Below are positions 6,370 to 13,294 of a stretch of DNA of 15,027 nt, piece after piece. The position numbers were made by a program, and so were the translations under genes. Positions within the stretch are counted from its first letter, which is position 1, and each line of letters starts with the position of its first letter. A model generated the notes under the pieces. The model was not told where the DNA came from. It saw nothing but the letters and a program-made list of their open reading frames with translations, and did no database searches. This DNA comes from CAYVSY01 sp964454255. Its GTDB lineage: Bacteria > Bacillota_I > Bacilli_A > RF39 > UBA660. The DNA is taken from contig CAYVSY010000022.1 in NCBI GenBank assembly GCA_964454255.1, positions 1 to 15,027 of the forward strand. The letters run 5' to 3'.

Positions 6370-7105
6370 TATTTTCCCTACTTTCTATATATAAAAATTT
6401 ATCTAAAATACTAATTGTTTGTTCTAAATTATTTAAATATGCATAATGATCTTGATTAGGATAAATTACTATTCCAGCATTTTTAATAATTTTTTCTAAT
6501 GCTTGTGATTCACTAATAGGAACCGCTTTATCTAATTCACCACATATTAATAACGTCGGACATTCAATTTTTTTAGCAAATTCTGTTAAATCGGTATTCA
6601 CCGTTTTAACTAGTATTTCTCTCATTATTGGTGTTGCATTCTTATAATCGGTTGAACCTATATTGTTTTTAACCCATTCTTCAAATTTAACATTTTTTAT
6701 TATGCTTTTCATTTTTTTTAATATTTTTATTTTTATAGTTGGCTTGTTTATTTTTTTTTGAAATGGTGTTGATAATAAAATTAATTTTCTTGTTTTATAC
6801 TTTGATGCATAAATTAATGATATTCTTCCTCCAAAAGAATGGCCTATCATAATAGGATTATTAATTCTTAATTTTTTCAGTAAAACGTTTATAATACTTG
6901 CATATTCTTCTATTTCAATGGCCGAATTTGGTTCATGACTTTTTCCAAAACCCGGTAAATCAATAATAGTAATTCTAAATATTTTTTTAAAAGCATCACC
7001 TAATGGTTTCATCATGTTAATATTTTGACCCCATCCATGTAATAAAACCATGTCAATTTTATTTTCAGTTCCACACTGTATATAGTTTATATTATTTAAT
7101 GTCAT
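6359..7105 (-). CDS. Alpha/beta-fold hydrolase, substrate unknown
   Basis: Alpha/beta hydrolase fold with every landmark of an active enzyme. Numbered from the upstream ATG at 7123, there is an oxyanion-hole motif VLLHGWGQ (26-33), DLPGFGKS (55-62) after strand 4, and a nucleophile elbow GHSFGG with Ser96. LLICGELDKAVP carries the acidic residue and NQDHYAYL the catalytic His near the C-terminus. Family members include esterases, lactonases and peptidases; the sequence does not decide. I prefer ATG 7105 (248 aa), because GGTGA lies 5 bases upstream, while ATG 7123 has no ribosome site and falls in a TATAAT-like hexamer (7122-7127) that may be this unit's -10. It overlaps ddl by 11 bases and is co-transcribed with ddl and ruvA; a cell-wall role is only suggested by position. 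Confidence 0.88.
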   Translation of the reverse strand: MTLNNINYIQCGTENKIDMVLLHGWGQNINMMKPLGDAFKKIFRITIIDLPGFGKSHEPNSAIEIEEYASIINVLLKKLRINNPIMIGHSFGGRISLIYASKYKTRKLILLSTPFQKKINKPTIKIKILKKMKSIIKNVKFEEWVKNNIGSTDYKNATPIMREILVKTVNTDLTEFAKKIECPTLLICGELDKAVPISESQALEKIIKNAGIVIYPNQDHYAYLNNLEQTISILDKFLYIESRENNEN

Positions 7106-7186
7106 TCTTTTCACCAATTTCATTATACATCAATATTATATTTTATAAAATAGAAACTGTGCTATTTTACTAAAATCATTGTAAAG

Positions 7187-7223
7187 AAAAAGTATAAAAT
7201 ACTCTTAAAATTCTATACTTTTT
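7187..7223 (-). terminator. Rho-independent terminator of glyS
   Basis: AAAAAGTATA (7214-7223) pairs perfectly over 10 bases with TATACTTTTT (7187-7196) on the minus strand, apex of 17 bases, ending in a T-rich tract. The 5' arm is made of the last glyS codons; the stop lies in the loop. Confidence 0.8.
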
Positions 7224-8578
7224 ATAATATAATCAATTATTTCATTAATATTTAGTGTTGTTTGTTTCATAGTATCGCGTTCTCGTATGGTTACACTATT
7301 TTTTTCTATTGTCTCATCATCGATTGTAATACAAAATGGTGTCCCAATAGCATCTTGTCGACGATATCTTTTTCCAATTGTTCCAGATTCATCGTAAACT
7401 GTCATAAACTTTTTGTTTAATTTTTCCGTTAATGATTTAGCAAAATCACTATGTTTTTTCTTAATTAATGGCAATACAGCTACTTTATATGGCGCAAGGA
7501 AAGGATGTATTTTTAATACTTCACGGACTTCGTCTTCACCAATTGTTTCTTTTGTATAGGAATCACATAGTAAAGCTAAAATCATTCTATCACAACCAAC
7601 GGATGATTCTATTACGTATGGTATATATTTCTTGCCAGTATCTGGTTCTAAATATTCCATTGATGTTCCACTATATTCTTGATGACGTAATAAATCATAA
7701 TTTGTTCTATTATGTGTGCCCCATAATTCTGCCCATCCAATTGGAAATAAATATTCAATATCACAAGCTGCTTTTGCATAAAACGCTAATTTATCATGAT
7801 CGTGATATCTTATATGATCAATTTTAATTCCTAAATCAGTTAAAAACTTGAAAGCATATTTTTTATAGTATTCATATTTTTCCATATCAGTATTTTCTTC
7901 ACAAAATAATTGATGCTCCATTTGTTCAAACTCAATAGTCCTAAATATAAAATTACCTGGCGTAATTTCATTTCTAAATGCTTTTCCAATTTGACCAATT
8001 CCAAAAGGAATTTTGCAGCGCATTGTTCTTTGAACATTTAAAAAATTAACAAATTCTCCTTGTGCCGTTTCAGGACGTAAATATATTAAATTATCAGCTT
8101 TAGAGACAGCTCCTCTTTGAGTAGAAAACATTAAGTTAAATTCTCTAATATCTGTCCAATTATGTGAACCACATTTTGGACAAGAAACATTATTATTTTT
8201 TATATAATTTAACATTTCTTCATCAGTCATTTTGTCAGTTATAATATTTTTATCAAAACTATTTATTAGTGTGTCTGCACGCTCTCTTTTTTTACAATTT
8301 TTACAATCTATTAATGGATCTGAAAAAGAACTAACATGACCAGATGCTTCCCATACTTTTGGATGCATTAAGATATCAGCATCTACTTCATAACTATTTA
8401 AATTTTCTTGAATAAATTTTTTGCGCCACGCATCTTTTACATTATTTTTTAATCTACTCCCTAACGGACCATAATCCCAAGTATTGGCAAGTCCACCATA
8501 TATTTCACTACCTTGAAATATAAAACCATATTGTTTACAATAATTTACAATATCTATCATTGTTAATTTTTCGTTCAT
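7205..8578 (-). CDS. glyS: Glycyl-tRNA synthetase, single-chain (alpha2) type
   Basis: Class II synthetase that charges tRNA-Gly; this is the one-chain homodimeric type found in Mollicutes, Staphylococcus and relatives, not the GlyQ/GlyS pair of B. subtilis. 457 residues from ATG 8578, which has AAGGAGG 5 bases upstream; the frame stays open further upstream into the T-box, but no ribosome site supports that. Visible: WDYGPLG (34-40), two CxxC pairs (C92/C95, C133/C136) of the insertion's zinc site, RPETAQG (168-174), motif 2 FRNE with RTIEFEQMEHQLF (201-225), WGTHNRTNYDL (286-296), motif 3 ESSVGCDRMILALL (324-337). The anticodon-binding domain starts at LAPYKVAVLP (361-370) and includes DESGTIGKRYRRQDAIGTPF. 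Transcription is expected to respond to uncharged tRNA-Gly through the upstream T-box. Confidence 0.97.
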   Translation of the reverse strand: MNEKLTMIDIVNYCKQYGFIFQGSEIYGGLANTWDYGPLGSRLKNNVKDAWRKKFIQENLNSYEVDADILMHPKVWEASGHVSSFSDPLIDCKNCKKRERADTLINSFDKNIITDKMTDEEMLNYIKNNNVSCPKCGSHNWTDIREFNLMFSTQRGAVSKADNLIYLRPETAQGEFVNFLNVQRTMRCKIPFGIGQIGKAFRNEITPGNFIFRTIEFEQMEHQLFCEENTDMEKYEYYKKYAFKFLTDLGIKIDHIRYHDHDKLAFYAKAACDIEYLFPIGWAELWGTHNRTNYDLLRHQEYSGTSMEYLEPDTGKKYIPYVIESSVGCDRMILALLCDSYTKETIGEDEVREVLKIHPFLAPYKVAVLPLIKKKHSDFAKSLTEKLNKKFMTVYDESGTIGKRYRRQDAIGTPFCITIDDETIEKNSVTIRERDTMKQTTLNINEIIDYIIKSIEF

Positions 8579-8708
8579 TTTTTCCTCCTTAAAAATAAAA
8601 AGAGATTGTATTATAAGGACGGTTTCCCGCGGTTCCACCTTATTTATTCATACGAATCTCTTTAAAATAATTGCTCCTAGTCTTCCAAACTGATCATTGC
8701 TTTCTTAT
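8579..8708 (-). promoter_or_regulatory. T-box riboswitch leader of glyS, abbreviated Stem I
   Basis: The minus strand carries the T-box sequence AGGTGGAACCGCGG (8627-8640). It folds as the standard antiterminator: ATAAGG (8638-8643) with CCTTAT (8613-8618), a UGGAACC bulge (8631-8637) that would bind the tRNA NCCA end, and GCGG-GAAA-CCGT (8619-8630). A small Stem III (ATTC-GTAT-GAAT, 8646-8657) precedes it. Further upstream GGA (8684-8686) and GAGCAA (8671-8676) match the specifier and Stem I 3' strand of glycine T-boxes as I remember them, so the specifier would be Gly GGA. The complementary 5' strand of Stem I is not found. A 9-bp helix, AAAGAGATT (8655-8663) with AATCTCTTT (8599-8607), precedes a T-rich tract and could terminate. 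Confidence 0.85.
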
Positions 8709-8714
8709 ATTTTA

Positions 8715-8742
8715 ATTATATCTTAATTATATTTTTTGTCAA
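8715..8742 (-). promoter_or_regulatory. Consensus SigA promoter of glyS
   Basis: Perfect TTGACA (8737-8742) and perfect TATAAT (8715-8720) separated by 16 bases on the minus strand. The expected transcription start near 8708 defines a leader of about 130 bases, too short for a standard T-box. Confidence 0.85.
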
Positions 8743-8770
8743 TAAAAATATCTGCATATTGTTTAAAAAA

Positions 8771-8829
8771 ACATATATGTAAATAATAATTATTATTTAA
8801 AAATAATATATTGTATATTATTTTTAAAT
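8771..8829. repeat. Nested AT-only inverted repeats after recO, possible terminator
   Basis: A 15-bp perfect inverted repeat with a 5-base loop (arms 8795-8809 and 8815-8829) starts 7 bases past the recO stop. It abuts a second perfect 18-base palindrome (8781-8798) and a third, ACATATATGT (8771-8780), followed on the minus strand by seven T. The arms contain almost no G or C, so hairpin stability is modest; the position suggests the end of the recO operon. Confidence 0.5.
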
Positions 8830-8835
8830 GTTTTT

Positions 8836-9570
8836 TTACTTTATTTTCTCTAAATTTTTTAAAAATGTTTTAGACTTTAAATACAATCCAGCATATCTTT
8901 CATAATAATCATCAATAAAATTATTTATTTCTTTTTTAATATTATCACTAATATCAATATTGGTTATTTTACCAATATCAACATAATAAAACATTCTTAT
9001 TAATTTTATTGTTTTTGAATTAACAATCGTATCAGATGTGAAACAATTTTTACATACATATCCACCTTTATAACTTGAAATTGTTACAATATCTGTTGTT
9101 TTACCACATTCAACACATTTGTCTAATATAGGTAAAATACCTAAAAAAGACAATAATTTTAATTCTAATATGTTACATATAACTAATGGGTCATATTCCT
9201 CTTCAATTTTTACCAAACTATTTTTAAATAATTCATATATATCAGAATTAGATGTATGCTTATATACTTGATTAACTAAATCAATTAAATATGTTGCATA
9301 ACTGATTTTAATTATATCTTTTTTTATATTTTTAAAATTATTAATAATATCTACGTCCATTAAATTTGATAAGCCTTTTTCTTTATAAGTAATATGAAAA
9401 TTACCATATGTAATTAAAGAAGTTGCGCCAAATGTTTTAGATTTTAAATTTTTAGTGCCTTTGGCAATTATATTTATTATTCCTAAATCATAAGAAAAAA
9501 GACTAATAATTTTACTAGTTTCCTTATAATCTATCTCTTTAATTATTATACCTTTGATCTTTTTAATCAC
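8836..9570 (-). CDS. recO: DNA repair protein RecO
   Basis: Recombination mediator that, with RecR and RecF, loads RecA on SSB-coated DNA and anneals strands. 244 residues, the usual size. An N-terminal OB-fold (about 1-80) begins IKKIKGIIIKEIDYKETSKIISLF, the typical RecO start, and contains AKGTKNLKSKTFGAT. The helical C-terminal domain carries a four-cysteine zinc site, CVECGK (C152, C155) and CKNC (C173, C176), which many Gram-positive RecO proteins have. The start is GTG at 9570, 5 bases after the stop of the 28-codon yqzL; the ribosome site is weak (GAAAG), suggesting coupling to yqzL translation. It appears to be the last gene of the yqfC operon. Confidence 0.94.
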   Translation of the reverse strand: MIKKIKGIIIKEIDYKETSKIISLFSYDLGIINIIAKGTKNLKSKTFGATSLITYGNFHITYKEKGLSNLMDVDIINNFKNIKKDIIKISYATYLIDLVNQVYKHTSNSDIYELFKNSLVKIEEEYDPLVICNILELKLLSFLGILPILDKCVECGKTTDIVTISSYKGGYVCKNCFTSDTIVNSKTIKLIRMFYYVDIGKITNIDISDNIKKEINNFIDDYYERYAGLYLKSKTFLKNLEKIK

Positions 9571-9575
9571 AATAT

Positions 9576-9662
9576 CTACTTTCTTTCTAATTCTTTATAC
9601 TTTAAGTAATATTCTATTTTTCCTGTTTTCTTAAACATTAACCATAAAATATCTTTATTCAT
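9576..9662 (-). CDS. yqzL: YqzL-like small protein (28 aa)
   Basis: A 28-residue peptide, MNKDILWLMF followed by KKTGKIEYYL and KYKELERK. The pattern W, F, TGxIxxYLxxKELE is the core of the YqzL family, small proteins of unknown function that accompany era and recO in Bacilli (B. subtilis YqzL is about 47 aa). Here it sits exactly between era and recO. GGTGAT three bases before the ATG at 9662 is a good ribosome site, the same form as at ybeY and yqfD. Relative to the B. subtilis protein as I remember it, the acidic C-terminal tail is missing; the stop (TAG) is 5 bases before the recO start. The length is below most gene-calling cutoffs, so it is easily missed. Confidence 0.75.
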   Translation of the reverse strand: MNKDILWLMFKKTGKIEYYLKYKELERK

Positions 9663-9700
9663 ATTATCACCACTATAATATTGTGTTAATAATTAATAAA

Positions 9701-10591
9701 TTATTCATAGTTTTTTAAATTATATCCTAATTCTTTTAAATATTTTTCTTTATCACGCCATTTTGGAATAACTTTAACAAATAACTCTAAATATACTTTC
9801 TTGCCTAATAGTTTTTCCATATCTATTCTAGCATTAGTGCCAATTTCTTTTATCATTTGGCCTTGTTTACCTATTATTATTCTTTTTAAATTTTCTCTAT
9901 CAACGACAATTGTTCCACTTATATTATATATATCTTTTTCTTCCTCAATCCTTTCGATGATACATGTTGTTGAATGAGGAACCTCATCTTCAGTTAAATT
10001 CAAAACTTTTTCTCTAATTGTTTCTGATAATAAGAATTCTTTTGTTGAACTAGTTACTTCACAATCTCCAAAATACTTGATATTATCTTTTAAATATTTT
10101 GTTAAAGAATTAATTAAGCGATCAACGTTATCCTTTTTTAATGCTGATAAAGGAATTATTTCTTCAAAATTATATAAATCTTTATATTCATCTATTTTTA
10201 TTAATATTTGTTCTTTTGGTAATTTATCTATTTTATTAATAATTAATAAAACTGGTTTATCAATTGTTTTTAGATATTCTATTATAAATCTGTCACCTGG
10301 ACCAATAGGTTCAGATATATCTATTAAAAGCAAGACAACATCAACATCATTAATTGAATAATATGCCTCTTTATTCAAAAACTTACCTAGCTTATTTTGG
10401 GGTTTATGAATACCTGGCGTATCAACAAAAACGATTTGAGTATCTTCAGCATTATATATTCCTTGAATATTATTTCTAGTTGTTTGTGGTTTATTGGAAG
10501 TTATAGCTATTTTTTTCCCAATAATACTATTTAATAAAGTTGATTTACCTACATTGGGTCTGCCAATTAAACTAACAAAACCGCTTCTCAT
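9701..10591 (-). CDS. era: Era GTPase (30S ribosome assembly)
   Basis: Essential GTPase that binds the 3' end of 16S rRNA during 30S maturation. 296 residues, normal length. The GTPase domain shows G1 GRPNVGKS (10-17), a G2 region with PQTTRNNIQG (35-44), G3 DTPG (57-60), G4 NKID (119-122) and G5 SAL (149-151). The KH domain follows (about 200-290), with IIGKQGQMIKEIG (239-251) holding the GxxG loop and the typical LFVKVIPKWRD segment. The ATG at 10591 overlaps the cdd stop as ATGA, with GGGGAT just upstream, so it is translationally coupled to cdd. Grouping with ybeY (16S 3' end processing) is functionally coherent. Confidence 0.98.
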   Translation of the reverse strand: MRSGFVSLIGRPNVGKSTLLNSIIGKKIAITSNKPQTTRNNIQGIYNAEDTQIVFVDTPGIHKPQNKLGKFLNKEAYYSINDVDVVLLLIDISEPIGPGDRFIIEYLKTIDKPVLLIINKIDKLPKEQILIKIDEYKDLYNFEEIIPLSALKKDNVDRLINSLTKYLKDNIKYFGDCEVTSSTKEFLLSETIREKVLNLTEDEVPHSTTCIIERIEEEKDIYNISGTIVVDRENLKRIIIGKQGQMIKEIGTNARIDMEKLLGKKVYLELFVKVIPKWRDKEKYLKELGYNLKNYE

Positions 10592-10974
10592 TGTAAATCC
10601 CCTTCATCAAACGGAATAGGACATAATTCATTAATTGTATATTTTTGGGAATCACCATGTTTATTCATAAATGTTATTATTTTATCTTTTTCAAATAATT
10701 CACTCATCATTTGTCGACATAAAAAACAGCTCGAACTAATTTTATCACTATCAACCATAACAAATATACTTTCAAAATCATTTTTTTTATATCCAGCACT
10801 AATGGCACTAACCATTGCACTTCTTTCAGCACAAATTGTTGCGCCATATGAAGCATTTTCGACATTAACACCACTAAATTCTCTTCCGTCTTTCATCACC
10901 ACAATAGAACTAACTCTAAAATGCGAATATTTTGAATATGAATTATTTAATAATTTTTCTAATTTTTCTTTCAT
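10588..10974 (-). CDS. cdd: Cytidine deaminase
   Basis: Deaminates cytidine and deoxycytidine to uridine and deoxyuridine in pyrimidine salvage. 128 residues, typical of the small tetrameric class. CAERSA (C48, E50) supplies one zinc ligand and the proton-shuttling Glu, NVENASYG (37-44) forms the sugar site, and C83/C86 in SCFLCRQ supply the other two zinc ligands. The usual sequence here is PCGxCRQ; Pro and Gly are replaced by Ser and Phe, while the metal ligands and Arg-Gln remain. It overlaps ybeY upstream and era downstream by ATGA, so the three are a coupled block. With tdk elsewhere in the window, it supplies nucleoside salvage. Confidence 0.95.
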   Translation of the reverse strand: MKEKLEKLLNNSYSKYSHFRVSSIVVMKDGREFSGVNVENASYGATICAERSAMVSAISAGYKKNDFESIFVMVDSDKISSSCFLCRQMMSELFEKDKIITFMNKHGDSQKYTINELCPIPFDEGDLQ

Positions 10975-11426
10975 TGGACTACCCCACTTCTTGTAATACC
11001 ATAACTTTTTAATAATTTTTCCTGTTTATTAAACATAATTTTTTCATCACTCGGATTCATATGATCATAACCTAATAAATGTAAAATGCCATGCGTTGCT
11101 AAAAAACATAATTCTCTTAATGATGAATGTTTATACAATTTAGCTTGAGCATATGTCCTGTCTATTGAAATATAAATATCACCCAATATTCTAAAACCAT
11201 CAAATTTAATATTATCATTATCTTCTAAAGCAAAACTGATAACATCAGTTTTTTTATCAATAAATCGATACTCTTTATTTATTTTTCTTATTTTTTTATC
11301 ATTAATAATAATAATATTAAATTCACAATTTTCTAATTTTTCTTTTTTAACAATATAATTAATATATTCTTTTAATTCATCTGTTTCTTGTATTTTTCGT
11401 CTTGTTTTATTAATTATTTCAAACAT
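10971..11426 (-). CDS. ybeY: YbeY endoribonuclease (rRNA maturation)
   Basis: Zinc-dependent endoribonuclease for 16S rRNA 3' end maturation and ribosome quality control. The 151 residues include the signature THGILHLLGYDH (111-122) with zinc ligands H112, H116 and H122, and upstream NKEYRFIDKKTDVISFAL (50-67), equivalent to the family N(x)xYRxxDxxTDVLSF with conserved Arg54. GDIYIS (82-87) is the conserved strand. The ATG at 11426 has GGTGAT three bases before the AAA-ATG. The stop overlaps cdd by 4 bases. In Bacillus the phoH and HD-hydrolase genes lie just upstream; here a VanZ gene does. Confidence 0.97.
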   Translation of the reverse strand: MFEIINKTRRKIQETDELKEYINYIVKKEKLENCEFNIIIINDKKIRKINKEYRFIDKKTDVISFALEDNDNIKFDGFRILGDIYISIDRTYAQAKLYKHSSLRELCFLATHGILHLLGYDHMNPSDEKIMFNKQEKLLKSYGITRSGVVQ

Positions 11427-11447
11427 TTTATCACCACAATTCTACTA

Positions 11448-12041
11448 TTATATAAAAAAATATAAAAATAATAATAACATAATAATTATAATAACAGCAT
11501 TCATAAAACCATCTTTTTTAAAAACATTAGGTAATTTATTGCGAATAGCATCCGCACCAATAAATACAAAATAACCAATTATTCCGCCAATTATATTCAA
11601 TATAATATCGTCTATATCAAATACACGGCCAATATTATATTGAACAATTTCTATTGTTACTGATATAATTATTGTAAGTAATAATGGATATTTTATTTTT
11701 TTAGTTTTTAAAAAATATGTTGTAAAGAATCCATATGGTATAAATAATAAAATATTACCAAATATATTTCTAAAAAATAGTTTAGAAAACAACTTATATC
11801 GTGATATTTCTTTAAAAGGAATAAAGTTTGATCCACCAATACTGACATCTTGAAATGTCACTAAATGAAATAAACATAATATATACATAATAAATATTAA
11901 TGATAATAATTCTTTGTGAATAGAAATTTTTTTTTCATTACATATAATATATGCAATTCTTGTGCTAATAATAATTACAGCAATTATTAATAACATAGGC
12001 CAAATGTTTTCTAACATGTCCGTTATTGTTTTTTGAAACAT
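11448..12041 (-). CDS. VanZ-family membrane protein
   Basis: Integral membrane protein of the VanZ-like family; the founding member confers low teicoplanin resistance, but most relatives have no known role. The 197 residues hold about six hydrophobic segments (about 14-33, 45-65, 92-110, 117-133, 146-164, 180-197). The family motif is clear: NIFGNILLFIPYGF (92-105), E131/Q134, then RVFDIDDIILNIIGGIIGY (139-157) with conserved R139, D142, D144, D145 and N149. The ATG at 12041 is preceded by GGGTGA. It lies 70 bases after yqfD and 21 before ybeY, in the place where phoH and the HD hydrolase usually sit. No vanA/vanH-type genes are nearby, so this is not a resistance cluster. Confidence 0.88.
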   Translation of the reverse strand: MFQKTITDMLENIWPMLLIIAVIIISTRIAYIICNEKKISIHKELLSLIFIMYILCLFHLVTFQDVSIGGSNFIPFKEISRYKLFSKLFFRNIFGNILLFIPYGFFTTYFLKTKKIKYPLLLTIIISVTIEIVQYNIGRVFDIDDIILNIIGGIIGYFVFIGADAIRNKLPNVFKKDGFMNAVIIIIMLLLFLYFFI

Positions 12042-12111
12042 ATACTATTCACCCACTTTTACACCTACATATATTTTACACTATTTTTATTTATTTTAAT
12101 AGTCTTTTTTA

Positions 12112-13290
12112 TTAAGTTTGAGGAGTTTTTTCTATTTTTTTTGTAATTCCAATATCTTCTAATATTTTAAAGAACATTTTTAGATGAATTGATGATCCAT
12201 TTTCATGATAATCTAATATTTTATAATCTAATATTCTTTCATCCTCTTTTAATAGTTCTTTTACTTTCTGAATCGATAATTCTTTTGCTTTAACAACCAC
12301 TTCATCAATCGTCCATACTTCATCAAGAACGATTATTTCATATTGTTTTTCTTTAGTTAAATTTATATTTTTAAAATTATTTTCATATATTATTTTTTTA
12401 TCAATTTTAAAAGTTGTATATTTATCAAAATCAAATAATGATATTCTTTTATTGAAGATGTTTAAGACAAATATTTCTTTTGCATTACCCGTTAATATTT
12501 CTTCTTTATAAGTTAATGGATAATCTACATCAACTGTTTTCCATACTTCCGCGTATACTTTTCCTATAGCTGGTTTTAATACAATCGAATTATTTGGCCC
12601 TATTATTTCTCCACTAATTATAATATCTCCTTCTTTTACATATTCATCTTTTTTTTTAATAATTTCACCAGAACTTGCATATATATATTTAATAATTCCG
12701 CTTTTTTTTGCAATAATATGTTTATTTTCCATATTATTAGGACTCTCTTTTAATTTTCTTTCTTCTACTTTTATTATATACTTTGTTCCAACTCTTTCTA
12801 TTTCTATCCATTCCAATTTTTCTTTATTGTTTTCTAATATTGTTTTTTTAATTGACTGAAGTTCATTATATTTTTTCTTAATGGTATATTTTTTAATATT
12901 GTTGCTTTCTAGTTCTTTATATAATAATTTTTTTATTTCAATATTATTATGAACAACTTCCACTTCAAAAATAACATTAGATAAAAATATAATAATACTT
13001 ATACCTAACATTAAAAAAATAAGAATATATTTATTTTTATTTATAACGCTTTTTATACCTAACATCCCACTTAATTTTATTATTTCTATTTTATATATAC
13101 CTTTAAACTTTTTTAATTTTTCTAAATCATTTTCTTCTATTTTAAGAGTGCATTCGTTTCTATTAAGTATTTTTAAGTCCGTCCATAATATTTTATTTTT
13201 AATTGTTTTATTTATATATCTTGAAATATTTCGACCACTGACTTTAATTATTAATGTCTTTTTATATTTATCTAAAAACGTATTCTTCAT
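12112..13290 (-). CDS. yqfD: Sporulation protein YqfD
   Basis: Mother-cell sporulation protein, conserved among endospore formers and paired with YqfC; the biochemical role is unknown. 392 residues, close to the family's usual 390-400. The N-terminal domain (about 1-85) contains KVSGRNISRYINK; one transmembrane helix follows (about 88-106, ILIFLMLGISIIIFLSNVIF), then a large extracytoplasmic region with the family pattern AKKSGIIKYIYASSGE..VKEGDIIISGEI and a second segment PAIGKVYAEVWKTVDVDYPL. It starts 4 bases after yqfC with GGGTGAT as ribosome site, so the two are translated together. Presence of this gene is strong evidence that the organism descends from, and probably still is, a spore former. 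Confidence 0.92.
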   Translation of the reverse strand: MKNTFLDKYKKTLIIKVSGRNISRYINKTIKNKILWTDLKILNRNECTLKIEENDLEKLKKFKGIYKIEIIKLSGMLGIKSVINKNKYILIFLMLGISIIIFLSNVIFEVEVVHNNIEIKKLLYKELESNNIKKYTIKKKYNELQSIKKTILENNKEKLEWIEIERVGTKYIIKVEERKLKESPNNMENKHIIAKKSGIIKYIYASSGEIIKKKDEYVKEGDIIISGEIIGPNNSIVLKPAIGKVYAEVWKTVDVDYPLTYKEEILTGNAKEIFVLNIFNKRISLFDFDKYTTFKIDKKIIYENNFKNINLTKEKQYEIIVLDEVWTIDEVVVKAKELSIQKVKELLKEDERILDYKILDYHENGSSIHLKMFFKILEDIGITKKIEKTPQT

Positions 13291-13294
13291 TTTA

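Noticed and set aside
7468..7827. Plus-strand open frame of 119 codons
   Set aside because: Antisense to the well-supported glyS C-terminal domains; its translation shows no domain.
10077..10361. Plus-strand open frame of 94 codons
   Set aside because: Antisense to era, whose GTPase motifs fix the real frame.
5197..12041. Possible glycopeptide-resistance locus because ddl and a VanZ protein are both present
   Set aside because: They lie in separate units about 5 kb apart, no vanH, vanX, vanR or vanS is present, and the ligase keeps the Lys-Tyr pair of D-Ala-D-Ala enzymes.
12080..12109. Plus-strand hairpin ACTATT/AATAGT followed by a T tract, resembling a terminator
   Set aside because: No plus-strand gene lies upstream to be terminated, and on the minus strand there is no T tract after the stem.
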